NCBI GenBank assembly: GCA_034440595.1
Contig: JAWXCH010000459.1
Span: 1-37,046, forward strand
DNA length: 37,046 bases
Origin: JAWXCH01 sp034440595
GTDB taxonomy: Bacteria; Planctomycetota; Planctomycetia; Pirellulales; JALHPA01
Direction of reading: 5' to 3'
Shown here: positions 24,770-33,102 of the stretch, piece by piece
Numbering within the stretch: the first letter of the stretch is position 1
Layout of the letters: each line of letters starts with the position of its first letter
Notes under the pieces: generated by a model
What the model saw: only the letters and a program-made list of their open reading frames with translations
Databases searched by the model: none
Told to the model about the DNA's origin: nothing
Translations under genes and position numbers: made by a program

Positions 24770-25319
24770 GGGACTACTGCCGCGAAAATAACGCTTGGTT
24801 GGATCGACCCACGCAAGTAAAGGCTGCGAATCAATTGTTGAAACGCACGATTTCAATCCTATCGAACTACTACAACACGGTCAACTTTCCGGTCCGATTC
24901 TCGCATTTTACCGACAAATTCCCTTTGGAATCTCGCTGCGAACGGAGCATCGACAGATAGTTTTTCATTGCAAGTATATAGTTTGATCGGCGATTGGAGA
25001 CTGTGACTCGCTGGTTGGCGGCGCGCAGCCGACAGTCGTTATAGCCCGCGATTGCGGCAGAGACCTTTCAAACCGGTCGTCAATTGCCGATGGAATCGCG
25101 TCCTCCCCCGCCAGACTATTCGCCTCGGCAAGAAATTCCTTGGCTAGAAATGAGATTTCTGGGTTTGCCTGCTGATCTGGCGCGATAACTCATCTACACC
25201 GTGCTTAAGAATTCGCAAGATTTAATGGTGGGGTGGCTAGAAGTGGCCGATATTTTGAATAGTCAAAAACACCCCGCCTCGAATGCGCGCCCGCACTCGG
25301 CATTACAAGGACGTTTGCC
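24770..25319. other. Divergent intergenic region, GNAT / porin-like gene
   Basis: I can support no gene in these 550 bp. AAGGA at 25308-25312 is the ribosome binding site for the ATG at 25320. The region has several A/T-rich blocks (24955-24985, 25200-25265) but no -35/-10 pair I trust. Confidence 0.4.
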
Positions 25320-26347
25320 ATGGCCCACCCGGCTCGTTCAGTCCGCACATGGATTGTGTCAAGTTTTCTGGTTGCAATCGCAGTGCTTTGCCATGCTCAA
25401 TGCGATGCGGCAGAGTCTGCTGCATGTCAGGTGTGCGGTGCCGTTGACTGCGCGGCCGGTTGTGATGTGACTGGTGGTGCAGACCCCGATTGCTGCGCGG
25501 ACTGTTACAACGACTGCTGCGACGATTGTGGGTGTTCGCTCTTTGGCCAGTTACGTTGTCGCAAGACGTTGCTTCATTGGCCCGGTGGCGAAGTGACCTA
25601 TGTCACTGGCGATGAAGAAATGGAGCCAATCGCAACGGATCGTCCCGACTTTACTGAGAACACCGCATTGGTTGGCCTTGGTGTTGGTCAAGTGGAATTT
25701 GGTTATACGTACACCAGGGATACCAGTAACGGTGATACGGTCAACGCACATAGCTACCCCGAAACGTTGCTTCGCGTTGGAGTACTGGCCGAATGGATCG
25801 AGATGCGTGTCGGCTGGAACTATGCCTCGAACAACAACACCATCGGTGGATTTGCCGATAACACCGACGGCGGCGAGGATCTGTATCTGGGCATGAAATT
25901 CGCGCTAATGGAACAGCAAGGCTGGCTGCCCGCATTGACACTACTACCGCAGATGACTGTACCGACCGGTAGTCAGGAATATACCAGTGACGAAGTTATG
26001 CCGGGGCTGAATGTTCTATACGCCTGGGATCTAAATGACTTTCTCACACTGGCCGCCAGCACGCAGGCCAATCGCGCTTTTGATGGCAATGGCGACTACT
26101 ATGAGGAATACGCCCAGTCTATTTCGATGGGTTACAGCCTGACCGAGAAATGGGGTGCCTATACCGAATGGTTTGTCTTGATTCCACACAACGCCGAGGC
26201 TGCGGATACCACTACGCAGCACTACCTGGACGGCGGCTTTACCTATTTGGTCAATACAATTTTCAGCTCGACTGGCGAGCCGGTTTTGGCCTGAGCGAAT
26301 CGGCCGACGACTTCTTCACCGGTGCTGGTGCGGCGATCCGGTTCTAA
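25320..26347 (+). pseudogene. Porin-like outer-membrane protein (Phenol_MetA_deg-type), frameshifted near its end
   Basis: The gene opens with a signal peptide (MAHPARSVRTW, hydrophobic core, CHAQC). It continues with a segment of about 50 residues holding 13 cysteines, then a beta-barrel that begins with IATDRPDFTEN, the typical opening of the planctomycete transporter / Phenol_MetA_deg family. In frame, the product stops at 26294 after a nonsense tail (IFSSTGEPVLA). Shifting frame near 26251-26258 restores NFQLDWRAGFGLSESADDFF and ends in GAAIRF at 26347, a proper outer-membrane C-terminal Phe. One missing base in TCAATACAAT (expected something like AATAACAAT) explains it. Either a recent pseudogene, a variable-phase gene, or a sequencing error. 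Barrel family call is good; function unknown. Confidence 0.82.
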
Positions 26348-26469
26348 ACGGCCGGTACCGTGCATTTGCAGCATCGATTGCCTTTTCGGCAGGCAGATCA
26401 CCGCCAATTCTACCTATCTTCACTTGCGACAGAGCGGATGTCTCTCTAATATTCGCTCGCAATTTAAGT

Positions 26470-26601
26470 TAGTCCTGCGTCACATCTAAAAACAGGGATC
26501 GGACAAATCAGCCGCATGGCGCTAGCCACCGGTTTTTTCCGCTCCAACCGTGGGCTAGCGCCCAACGGCTGATACAAGAAATAAGCTGTGATAATGCACT
26601 A
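26470..26601. mobile_element. 132-bp MITE-like element, copy B
   Basis: This copy has the same length and layout as 19093-19224. The central 70 or so bases, including the GGCGCTAGCC / GGGCTAGCGCC stem, are almost identical. The termini are more diverged (left TAGTCCTGCGTCACAT; right end reads, reversed, TAGTGCATTATCACAG), so this is the older or decayed copy. It lies in the 300-bp gap between the porin-like gene and the DUF4254 gene. Confidence 0.78.
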
Positions 26602-26647
26602 GTCTTGGCCGGCACTGTATCTACACCGTTTCACCTGGCGGATCGCT

Positions 26648-27253
26648 ATGATCGAAGTCCTGCAAATTACTGCCCTGCATCGTACTACCGTTCGCCTCTG
26701 GCATTTGCAGCCGGTGGAGAATACTCATCGCGACTTGTTGCAGGTGATTTGCGAGCAGCATAAGTTCAATTTTCTGCTCTGGCACGAAGAGGATATCGCA
26801 CGCAGCCCTGACGCTAGCGACGCGCAGATCGCCACCGTGAAACGGGCCATCGACGGGTACAACCAGCGACGCAACGACTGGATCGAACGCATCGATGACA
26901 ATCTCAAGCGAATGCTGGACGAGCGCGGGGTTGTCCCGGCACCGACAGCACGTTGGAATTCTGAGACGCCCGGCAGTACCATCGACCGTTTGTCGATCTT
27001 GGCTCTGCGAATCTATCATATGGAAGAGCAGGCCGAACGGCGCGATGCGTCGGCGGAGCATATCGCCAAGACGCGCAGCCGATTATCGGTCCTGTACACA
27101 CAGCACGACGATCTGTCGACCGCACTGAGCGAACACCTGGCCGATCTGGCCGCCGGTCGCAAACGTCTGAAGCTCTACCGGCAAATGAAGATGTACAACG
27201 ATCCAACGTTGAATCCTGCGATCTACAACGCACAGCTTCGCAAAGCCAGCTAA
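26648..27253 (+). CDS. DUF4254 family protein
   Basis: The 201-residue protein is soluble and largely helical. It shows the hallmarks of DUF4254: FLLWHEEDIARSPDASD, IDGYNQRRNDWIERID, ETPGSTIDRLSILALRIYHMEEQ, a helical middle, and the ending YRQMKMYNDPTLNPAIYN. No catalytic function is established for this family. In Bacteroidetes I recall these genes next to heptosyltransferase-like GT9 genes; here a GT9 gene is the convergent neighbour 185 bp away, which supports a role in cell-surface glycan assembly. The start ATG at 26648 has GGCGG upstream. Confidence 0.85.
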   Translation: MIEVLQITALHRTTVRLWHLQPVENTHRDLLQVICEQHKFNFLLWHEEDIARSPDASDAQIATVKRAIDGYNQRRNDWIERIDDNLKRMLDERGVVPAPTARWNSETPGSTIDRLSILALRIYHMEEQAERRDASAEHIAKTRSRLSVLYTQHDDLSTALSEHLADLAAGRKRLKLYRQMKMYNDPTLNPAIYNAQLRKAS

Positions 27254-27316
27254 GTCACACCGTGTGCCAGTGCATGCGACGTCGTCTACAGTAGTGCCTT
27301 TGTGCGACGAGTATCT

Positions 27317-27369
27317 TCACCTCTCCCGCGCAGTGGGAGAGGTCGACGCCCAAGCGGCGGGTGAGGGCA
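27317..27369. repeat. 53-base structured repeat, copy 2
   Basis: This differs from 12367-12419 at three positions. The hairpin CCTCTCCC-loop-GGGAGAGG is unchanged, and the second hairpin keeps five of six pairs (CGACGC-CCAA-GCGGCG, one A-G mismatch). It lies between the convergent DUF4254 and GT9 genes, where a hairpin could mark transcript ends. Confidence 0.8.
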
Positions 27370-27438
27370 GGCGAGAGTAGAGTATGTCGGACAGAACGAG
27401 GCCGAACGGCAGGCATGACTCCGTTAACCGATTCACAT

Positions 27439-28488
27439 TCACGCTGCCACAATTGCCTTCGCCGCAGTTCCGCCAGTACGCTCGATCAATTGATCGCAGG
27501 CTGCACAGACTTCGGCGACCGAAATAGCTCGCATCGAAGCATCGTCCGCAGTTCGCTTGCTACGGCTCGATCCACTCAAACAGATATTCTGAATCGAAAT
27601 ATGCTGCTGACCATAGGGGCCGTTTCGCATGGCGCTCATTGGACCAAACAGACCGATACACGACGTTCCGACCGCGGCGGCCAGATGCAACGGGCCAGTG
27701 TCCGAACTAACAAAAAACCGCGACCGCCGAGTCAGTGCGGCCAATTCGCGTAGCGTGGTACGCGGTGCCAGCACCGCACCGGTACCGACCATGGTCACAA
27801 TTTGCTCAGCCGACTTTTGTTCATCGGCACCGGCCCAAACAATGACTGCGGGCAGGCCCTGCTTTTTTGCCAAGTGACGCGAGACCTCCGCCAGCCGTTC
27901 GGTCGGCCAGCGTTTCGACGGCCAGCCCGCTCCGACGTTGATGATGGCAAAGCCAGCCTCCAGCTTGGCATTCTTAACGAACTGATCGATGCTAGCATTT
28001 TCAGCCGTGAACTCTGGCAAGCCGAAGCGAACTTCGCAGTCAGGCACTTCCAGTGGACTCAGCAGTTCCAAGTACCGGTCCACCACATGCGGTGCCGAAG
28101 CTTCCACCAGGGTGTTATTCAGCCAGCGGCTAATTTCGCGCCCGTCGGGCGCAGTGAATCCAATTCGCGCCTTGGCACCTGACAGGCGTGCCACCACGGC
28201 ACTCTTGCTCAGTCCTTGCAGATCCAGGGCGACTTCTGGCCGAATTTCACGCAATTGTCGGCGGAGTTGCAGTACGGTGCGTGGCGACTTCAACCATTTG
28301 CGCGGCACTTGAACCAATTGATCGATCGCTGGGTGGTCACGCAGTAGTTCGGCGGTGCGTCCTTCGACAACCCAAGAGATGTGCGTATCTGGCCAGGCGT
28401 CGCGAATGCGGCACGCCACCGGCAGACCGTGAATGCAGTCCCCAATGGCACTGAGCCGCACGATCAGAATTCGTTTAGGAGGCTGCAT
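27439..28488 (-). CDS. GT9-family glycosyltransferase (heptosyltransferase-like)
   Basis: The 349-residue protein has the two Rossmann-like halves of GT-B enzymes of family 9, to which WaaC, WaaF and WaaQ belong. The N-terminal half starts ILIVRLSAIGDCIHGLPVA, the ADP-heptose transferase signature. The C-terminal half has NVGAGWPSKRWP and the nucleotide-sugar motif SSDTGPLHLAAAVGTSCIGLFGP. Such enzymes add heptose to lipid A-core sugars on the cytoplasmic face of the inner membrane. The acceptor here is not known. Starts at ATG 28488. The downstream metal-transport gene lies on the same strand but 128 bp away in the upstream direction, so co-transcription is uncertain. Confidence 0.9.
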   Translation of the reverse strand: MQPPKRILIVRLSAIGDCIHGLPVACRIRDAWPDTHISWVVEGRTAELLRDHPAIDQLVQVPRKWLKSPRTVLQLRRQLREIRPEVALDLQGLSKSAVVARLSGAKARIGFTAPDGREISRWLNNTLVEASAPHVVDRYLELLSPLEVPDCEVRFGLPEFTAENASIDQFVKNAKLEAGFAIINVGAGWPSKRWPTERLAEVSRHLAKKQGLPAVIVWAGADEQKSAEQIVTMVGTGAVLAPRTTLRELAALTRRSRFFVSSDTGPLHLAAAVGTSCIGLFGPMSAMRNGPYGQQHISIQNICLSGSSRSKRTADDASMRAISVAEVCAACDQLIERTGGTAAKAIVAA

Positions 28489-28616
28489 GGCGGTTCGCTC
28501 GGCGGGCCGAGCGCAGAAGGTTTATTGGTAATCGAGCCGTGCTGTCTTGCTGCCAGCAGATATACCTGCCGAGTAAGCATCCGGCAATGGCAGTCGCCGG
28601 TGGACCGAATGACGTG

Positions 28617-29927
28617 CTACCGTGGGATTTCTCGCCCGTGCGGGTCGGTTTCTCCCTCGCGAAGGTCGGCCGCGATTTGCTGCTGCAATTCCTGGCCGAT
28701 GTAATGTTCCATCCGCGCCGCCGGTGCATGCACACGATCCAGCGGCATGCCGAGAAACTCGACCAGATAGGCCTCCCACAAGCGATGCGAGCGGACCAAA
28801 CTGGCCGCCTGACGACGCCCGGCCTCGGTCAGTCGCAAGCCGCCGTGCGTTCGCTCGATGCTGCCTCGTCGCAACAATCCCCAGATCGCCAGCCGTGATG
28901 CCAGGCCTCCGCCGACCGCCTGCGCCGCTTCGCCGGTCCCCATCAGGCGTTCGACTGCTAGCTCTTCCAGCCGATAGAGCATGGCCAGCACATCCTCGCG
29001 AATAATGCGCGAGGTCGTTTGCAGGTTTCGCCACAGCGTACTGACAATGCCGTACCTTGGCGAAAAGAACACCGCCAACATGAACAGTACTGCACTAACG
29101 CAGACCATTAGCCCGGCCGGTTCGGCATCTTCGGTGATCCAAAATGTGCCGAGATACCCCAGGTAAGCAGAGATTGCACCTACCGCGCCGGCGATAATCA
29201 GCATCGGCTTCAACCGGTCGGTCAACAAGTGCGCGGTTGCCCCCGGCACGATTAACATGGCAATCACCAGGATCGAGCCGACCGCTTCAAACGACGCCAC
29301 CGTGGTTGCGGCCACCATCGCCATTAGCAGGTAGTGCAGCAACGTGGCGTTGATCCCCATAGTGGTTGCCAATTCTGGGTCAAACGAGCTGATCTTCAGC
29401 TCTTTCCAGAGTACGGCAATGAACAGCATGTTGAGCAGCAACACCGAGCCGGAAGACATCGCCGCGCGCGGAATAGCCAGTCCCCAAATTTCAATTTTTG
29501 GATTGGCAACAAATGACAGTACTCCTTGCAACACGCAGTCGGCATCCAAATCCACGTTGTGCGCATAGCGACGCAGCAGCACCACACCCAGCGCGAACAG
29601 CGATGTGAAAACCACCCCCATGCTTGCATCGGCTGGCACGCCACCATGACGGTGCAGCGTCTGCGTGAGAAATGTGGTGAGCAGCCCGACGGCGAATGCA
29701 CCAAGGATCATGCCGCCGATATTCAGACTGCCGGTAAAGATAAACGCCACAACCAGTCCCGGCAGAACGGCGTGCGAAATCGCGTCTCCCATCAGGCTCA
29801 TTCGCCGCATGACCAGATAGCAGCCGATCAGCGCGCAGGAGACATTCGTCATCATGCCGACGCCAAGCACCCACCACTCTTCGCCGCGGGGGAGCAAATA
29901 CCAGTCTTGTAGTTGTTCAATCAACAC
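28617..29927 (-). CDS. Metal ABC permease fused to a DtxR/MntR-like domain (second permease)
   Basis: The 436-residue protein starts with GTG at 29927. Residues about 1-290 form an ABC-3 metal permease (RRMSLMGDAISHAVLPGL, SFDPELATTMGI, SILVIAMLIVPGATAHLLTDR). From about 300 there is a winged-helix segment (REDVLAMLYRLEE, GGLRLTEAGRRQA), then the DtxR dimerisation/metal domain: SHRLWEAYLVEFLG, VHAPAARMEH and DPHGREIP. Compared with DtxR, the His79/Glu83/His98 and Glu105/His106 equivalents are present, while Cys102 is Ala. Chlamydial YtgC-R is the known fusion of this kind, in which the repressor part is cleaved off. Here it would take up Mn, Fe or Zn with the products upstream. The gene is 31 bp after the first permease. 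Confidence 0.9.
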   Translation of the reverse strand: MLIEQLQDWYLLPRGEEWWVLGVGMMTNVSCALIGCYLVMRRMSLMGDAISHAVLPGLVVAFIFTGSLNIGGMILGAFAVGLLTTFLTQTLHRHGGVPADASMGVVFTSLFALGVVLLRRYAHNVDLDADCVLQGVLSFVANPKIEIWGLAIPRAAMSSGSVLLLNMLFIAVLWKELKISSFDPELATTMGINATLLHYLLMAMVAATTVASFEAVGSILVIAMLIVPGATAHLLTDRLKPMLIIAGAVGAISAYLGYLGTFWITEDAEPAGLMVCVSAVLFMLAVFFSPRYGIVSTLWRNLQTTSRIIREDVLAMLYRLEELAVERLMGTGEAAQAVGGGLASRLAIWGLLRRGSIERTHGGLRLTEAGRRQAASLVRSHRLWEAYLVEFLGMPLDRVHAPAARMEHYIGQELQQQIAADLREGETDPHGREIPR

Positions 29928-29958
29928 AGATTTCTACGCCAAAAGAGGCAAAATTGAT

Positions 29959-31296
29959 CTAACCTTTACTCAACTCGTGCGGTGACTTAGGAACCTGACC
30001 AAATTGTGCCGGCAGTCGTCCTTGTGCGGCCAGTGCCGCTTCCAAGTCGTCCACCATTTCCGGCGGAAGCACATGCTCAATGGCATCGGCATCGCGATCC
30101 ACGTGATCGCTGGCAATATTCGCACCTTGGATCAAGAACAATTCCCACAGTCGATGCGTGCGCGTGATGCGGGCAGCTTCACTCAGCCCTGCCGGTGTCA
30201 TCTGCACGCCAAGCGGTACTTCGACAATCCAGCCGGCTCGCCGCGCGCTATGCAGCAGTCGCCCTAACTGTGCGTCGGACCAGGCGCGCTCGGCTTTGAG
30301 CTGTTCGGGAGAGATTGCATTCATCTGCGGCAGCGCTGACTCGTTGAGTTCGTACAACGTACGGAGTAGATTCTCGCGCGCGATCTTACGATTGGTCTGT
30401 AGTCGCAACAGCCACCGCGCCAATATGCCGCGCTGTGGAGCAAACACCATCGAAAACAGAAATATCACTGTACCGGTCAAGACTATGACCGGCCCTGTCG
30501 GCAGTGCCTTTTGGTTGGTTCCAAACGCCAACGGGTCAAACTCCAACCACTCAGTTAATAAGCCTGATGAAATGAACGTCCCGACCGCGCCGGTGATTAA
30601 ACCAAGTACGCCCGAGAGTACCAGCATCGTTTCCAGCCGATTGGTCCAAAACCGCGCCGCCGCACCAGGCGTAATCAACAGCGCCGGCACCAGCAGCACC
30701 CCAACCGCTTTAACGCCGACGACCGCCACCAGCCCGAGTGTCCCCATCATCACCAGATCGAGCAGCAGCGTTGGCCAACCTTGCGAGCGGGCAAAGTCCG
30801 GGTCAAAACTAAAGACCTTGAACTCTTTGTACAGCAGAGCCACCAAAGCCATTACAGCGACAGAAACAATGGCGATCGTGATGACGTCGCCGTCACTCAT
30901 ATTCGCGGCTTGCCCCAGCGTGTACCGCTCCAGACCCGACTTGCCCCCTCCGCCGGGCATGCGTTGAATGATCGACAGCAGCACGATCCCAAAGCCGAAG
31001 AACGTGCTCAGTACAATGCCGATCGCCGCGTCTTCTTTGGTCCGAGTCCAGCGAATGAGCAGCGTGACCAGCCCGACGCCAATCATGCCACTGATCAGCG
31101 CGCCGATCAGTAGCGTTGAATATTCTCGCTCGTACCCTGCGTCCAGAAATGCCAGGCAAAGTCCTGGCAGCGCCGCATGCGACAGTAAATCGCCCATCAA
31201 CGCTCGCCGCCGCAACACCGCAAAGCTGCCGATGACACCTGATACCGCACCGAGCAGAGCACAACCAATCAGGATGGTTACCACGAGGTCGGGCAT
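29959..31296 (-). CDS. Metal ABC permease fused to a DtxR/MntR-like domain (first permease)
   Basis: The 445-residue protein starts with ATG at 31296, two bases after the ATPase stop. The ABC-3 permease part (residues about 1-295) has RRRALMGDLLSHAALPGL, SFDPDFARSQGW and GVLLVPALLITPGAAARF. It is followed by a winged-helix region (RENLLRTLYELNES, GVQMTPAGLSEAA) and a DtxR-type domain (THRLWELFLI, HVDRDADAIEH). His79/Glu83 and Glu105/His106 equivalents are kept, while His98 and Cys102 positions are both Asp, closer to the acidic MntR ligand set. Both permeases of the operon thus carry regulator domains. Function as metal sensor, cleaved repressor, or gating domain is open. Confidence 0.9.
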   Translation of the reverse strand: MPDLVVTILIGCALLGAVSGVIGSFAVLRRRALMGDLLSHAALPGLCLAFLDAGYEREYSTLLIGALISGMIGVGLVTLLIRWTRTKEDAAIGIVLSTFFGFGIVLLSIIQRMPGGGGKSGLERYTLGQAANMSDGDVITIAIVSVAVMALVALLYKEFKVFSFDPDFARSQGWPTLLLDLVMMGTLGLVAVVGVKAVGVLLVPALLITPGAAARFWTNRLETMLVLSGVLGLITGAVGTFISSGLLTEWLEFDPLAFGTNQKALPTGPVIVLTGTVIFLFSMVFAPQRGILARWLLRLQTNRKIARENLLRTLYELNESALPQMNAISPEQLKAERAWSDAQLGRLLHSARRAGWIVEVPLGVQMTPAGLSEAARITRTHRLWELFLIQGANIASDHVDRDADAIEHVLPPEMVDDLEAALAAQGRLPAQFGQVPKSPHELSKG

Positions 31297-31298
31297 AC

Positions 31299-32069
31299 CT
31301 AGCGTGCCCCCTCGCCCCGACGGAGTGCCTCGGCGGCTTCATCCAAAATAGTCAAACGTCCGCCATAGGTTGTTTGCAAGTTGGCGTTGGTGAAGGTCGT
31401 GGCGGTCGGGCCAGCAGCCACCAGGCGCATGTTCAGTAGAATCACAAAGTCAAAGTACTCACGCACCGTTTGCAATTCGTGATGCACCACCAGCACGGTC
31501 TTTCCTTTTTCACGCAGCGATTGCAGCAGCTCGACAATGGCGGACTCAGTCGCGGCGTCGACACCAGAAAACGGCTCGTCCATAAAATAAATCTGCGCGT
31601 CCTGCGCCAAGGCCCTGGCCAAAAATACGCGCTGCTGCTGGCCACCAGAAAGCTGTCGAATCTGCCGATGGGCAAAACCGCTCATCCCGACATGTTCTAA
31701 GCATTCGAGTGCCAACGTTCTTTCCGAAGGCCCCGGGCGGCGAAACCAACCCAGCCGACCATAGGTTCCCATGATGACCACATCCAGCGCGGTCACCGGA
31801 AAATCCCAATCGACCGTTTCGCGCTGAGGGACATAACCGACCAGATGCCGCTGCTGCTGATAGGGTCGGCCAAAGATCTCGACCTTGCCACTGGCCAGCG
31901 GGATCAGGCCCAGAATGGCTTTGATCAGCGTCGATTTTCCGGCACCATTGGGACCAACGATCCCCACCAAGTTCCCCTTGGGAACGACCAGGTCGATGTC
32001 CCAGAGCACCGGCTTGCGGTGGTAGGCGACCGTCATATCGTGGATTTCGACCGGCGGAACTGACAACAT
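31299..32069 (-). CDS. Metal ABC transporter ATP-binding protein (ZnuC/MntB/TroB type)
   Basis: The 256-residue ATPase has Walker A GPNGAGKST, the Q-loop in VGYVPQRETVDWDFPVT, the ABC signature LSGGQQQR, Walker B IYFMDEPFSGVD and the switch His in VVHHELQ. The VPQR..VDWDFPVTALDVVIMG stretch is typical of metal-chelate ABC-3 systems. Cytoplasmic; it powers the two permeases that follow directly (2-base gap, so translational coupling is likely). The receptor lies upstream beyond a PEP-CTERM gene. Confidence 0.95.
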   Translation of the reverse strand: MLSVPPVEIHDMTVAYHRKPVLWDIDLVVPKGNLVGIVGPNGAGKSTLIKAILGLIPLASGKVEIFGRPYQQQRHLVGYVPQRETVDWDFPVTALDVVIMGTYGRLGWFRRPGPSERTLALECLEHVGMSGFAHRQIRQLSGGQQQRVFLARALAQDAQIYFMDEPFSGVDAATESAIVELLQSLREKGKTVLVVHHELQTVREYFDFVILLNMRLVAAGPTATTFTNANLQTTYGGRLTILDEAAEALRRGEGAR

Positions 32070-32072
32070 GGT

Positions 32073-32090
32073 TCTAAATTAGAAATTAGA
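32073..32090. promoter_or_regulatory. Imperfect palindrome over the ATPase ribosome-binding region
   Basis: TCTAAATTAGAAATTAGA is an imperfect A/T-rich palindrome (7 of 9 pairs) ending 4 bases before the ATPase start codon on the minus strand. It could be an operator, but A/T-rich palindromes occur by chance. Confidence 0.3.
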
Positions 32091-32134
32091 TTGCCGGCCG
32101 AATTCTGTCGTGAAGATACTTGAGAATGGCCCTC

Positions 32135-33022
32135 TTACAATGCCGACGACATTGACGCAGAGCCAGTGCACGGGCGGGCACGGTTTTGTCGGCGATGTCG
32201 CGAGCCAAAGAGCAGTAGACTTCCGGCACCGACGGCAAACATCACGGACGTTGCGGGTTCAGGAACGAAGGCGATCGCTTGGATGGTGTCGAACCCGATC
32301 GGCCCGATGTCTTGGATCGCGCCACTCGCGGGATCAATAGTCACCAGGCGCGACGGGCCACCAACTTGAATATCCGGGATGGTGACGCCGTAGAGTGTTC
32401 CGTCCGATGCAAAGTCGAGCCCCACGACGGCCATCGATAAGGTCCCAATTTGCGTGCCCACGCCCGACACCGGATTTACACTGAACAAGCTTGGCGTTGG
32501 GGCATTAATGTGGCTGCCGACAATAGCCCCAGCAGCGGAAACCGCTAACCCATCGACATCCCCGAAATTCGGACCAAAGAACGAAGGCGCGATCGATGTC
32601 GGCTGTGCGGTCGTCGGGTCGATGGTGATGAGTCGATTGGCATCAGCCTGCGGACCGACCGTAGCCGAGCCGTACAGAACGCCGTCGCTGCTGCTATAGG
32701 CCAGCCCTTCCACCCAGGCAAAACCCGTTATGGTGCCGATGAGTTGTCCAGCGCCGGTGTTCGTATCAATTTTGATCAACTGGTTGGCATTGGCAATTCC
32801 CACCAGTGTCCCGTTCGATAGATAGTCAATCGCTTCGATCGTCCCGAACCCGATGTTGCCAATCAAAGTTCCGGCACCGGTGAAGGTGTTAATCTGGACC
32901 AATTGGCCAGCCGTTGTCGCGCCATAGAGAACTTCGGCAGCGGCCCGACCGGGGTTTGCAAGTAGCATTGCCGCGCCAAAAAGGACGAGGGACAGACGGA
33001 TATCAAATGACCAACGTCTCAT
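32135..33022 (-). CDS. Secreted PEP-CTERM protein, predicted beta-propeller
   Basis: The 295-residue protein has a signal peptide (to about residue 29) and six or so repeats of the form LYGxTxxGQLVxIDxxTGAxTxIG, as in DUF4394-like or NHL-like propellers. Near the C-terminus is the sorting motif VPEPATSVMFAVGAGSLLLF followed by basic residues, the PEP-CTERM pattern processed by exosortase. A further 20 residues follow the basic cluster, longer than usual. GAGG lies upstream of the ATG at 33022. It sits between the metal receptor and ATPase genes on the same strand. Surface-exposed after export; ligand unknown. Confidence 0.88.
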   Translation of the reverse strand: MRRWSFDIRLSLVLFGAAMLLANPGRAAAEVLYGATTAGQLVQINTFTGAGTLIGNIGFGTIEAIDYLSNGTLVGIANANQLIKIDTNTGAGQLIGTITGFAWVEGLAYSSSDGVLYGSATVGPQADANRLITIDPTTAQPTSIAPSFFGPNFGDVDGLAVSAAGAIVGSHINAPTPSLFSVNPVSGVGTQIGTLSMAVVGLDFASDGTLYGVTIPDIQVGGPSRLVTIDPASGAIQDIGPIGFDTIQAIAFVPEPATSVMFAVGAGSLLLFGSRHRRQNRARPCTGSASMSSAL

Positions 33023-33079
33023 GGGGCGGTCCTCAACTTATTAAGATCTAACCTTCAACCGACATTTCTCATATGGGCT

Positions 33080-33102
33080 GAGCCTGGAACCGATCCAGGC
33101 TC
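33080..33102. repeat. Perfect hairpin in the leader of the PEP-CTERM gene
   Basis: GAGCCTGG (33080-33087) and CCAGGCTC (33095-33102) pair around a 7-base loop. On the minus strand it lies between receptor and PEP-CTERM genes, about 60 bases before the latter's start. There is no T-run after it in that direction, so it is not a standard terminator; partial termination or mRNA processing is possible. Confidence 0.55.

Noticed and set aside
30158..30967. Ser/Pro-rich open frame antisense to the first metal permease
   Set aside because: Composition is typical of the complement of hydrophobic codons; permease motifs on the minus strand are intact.
33080..33102. Perfect hairpin considered as an intrinsic terminator after the metal receptor gene
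   Set aside because: In the direction of transcription (minus strand) it is not followed by T residues.
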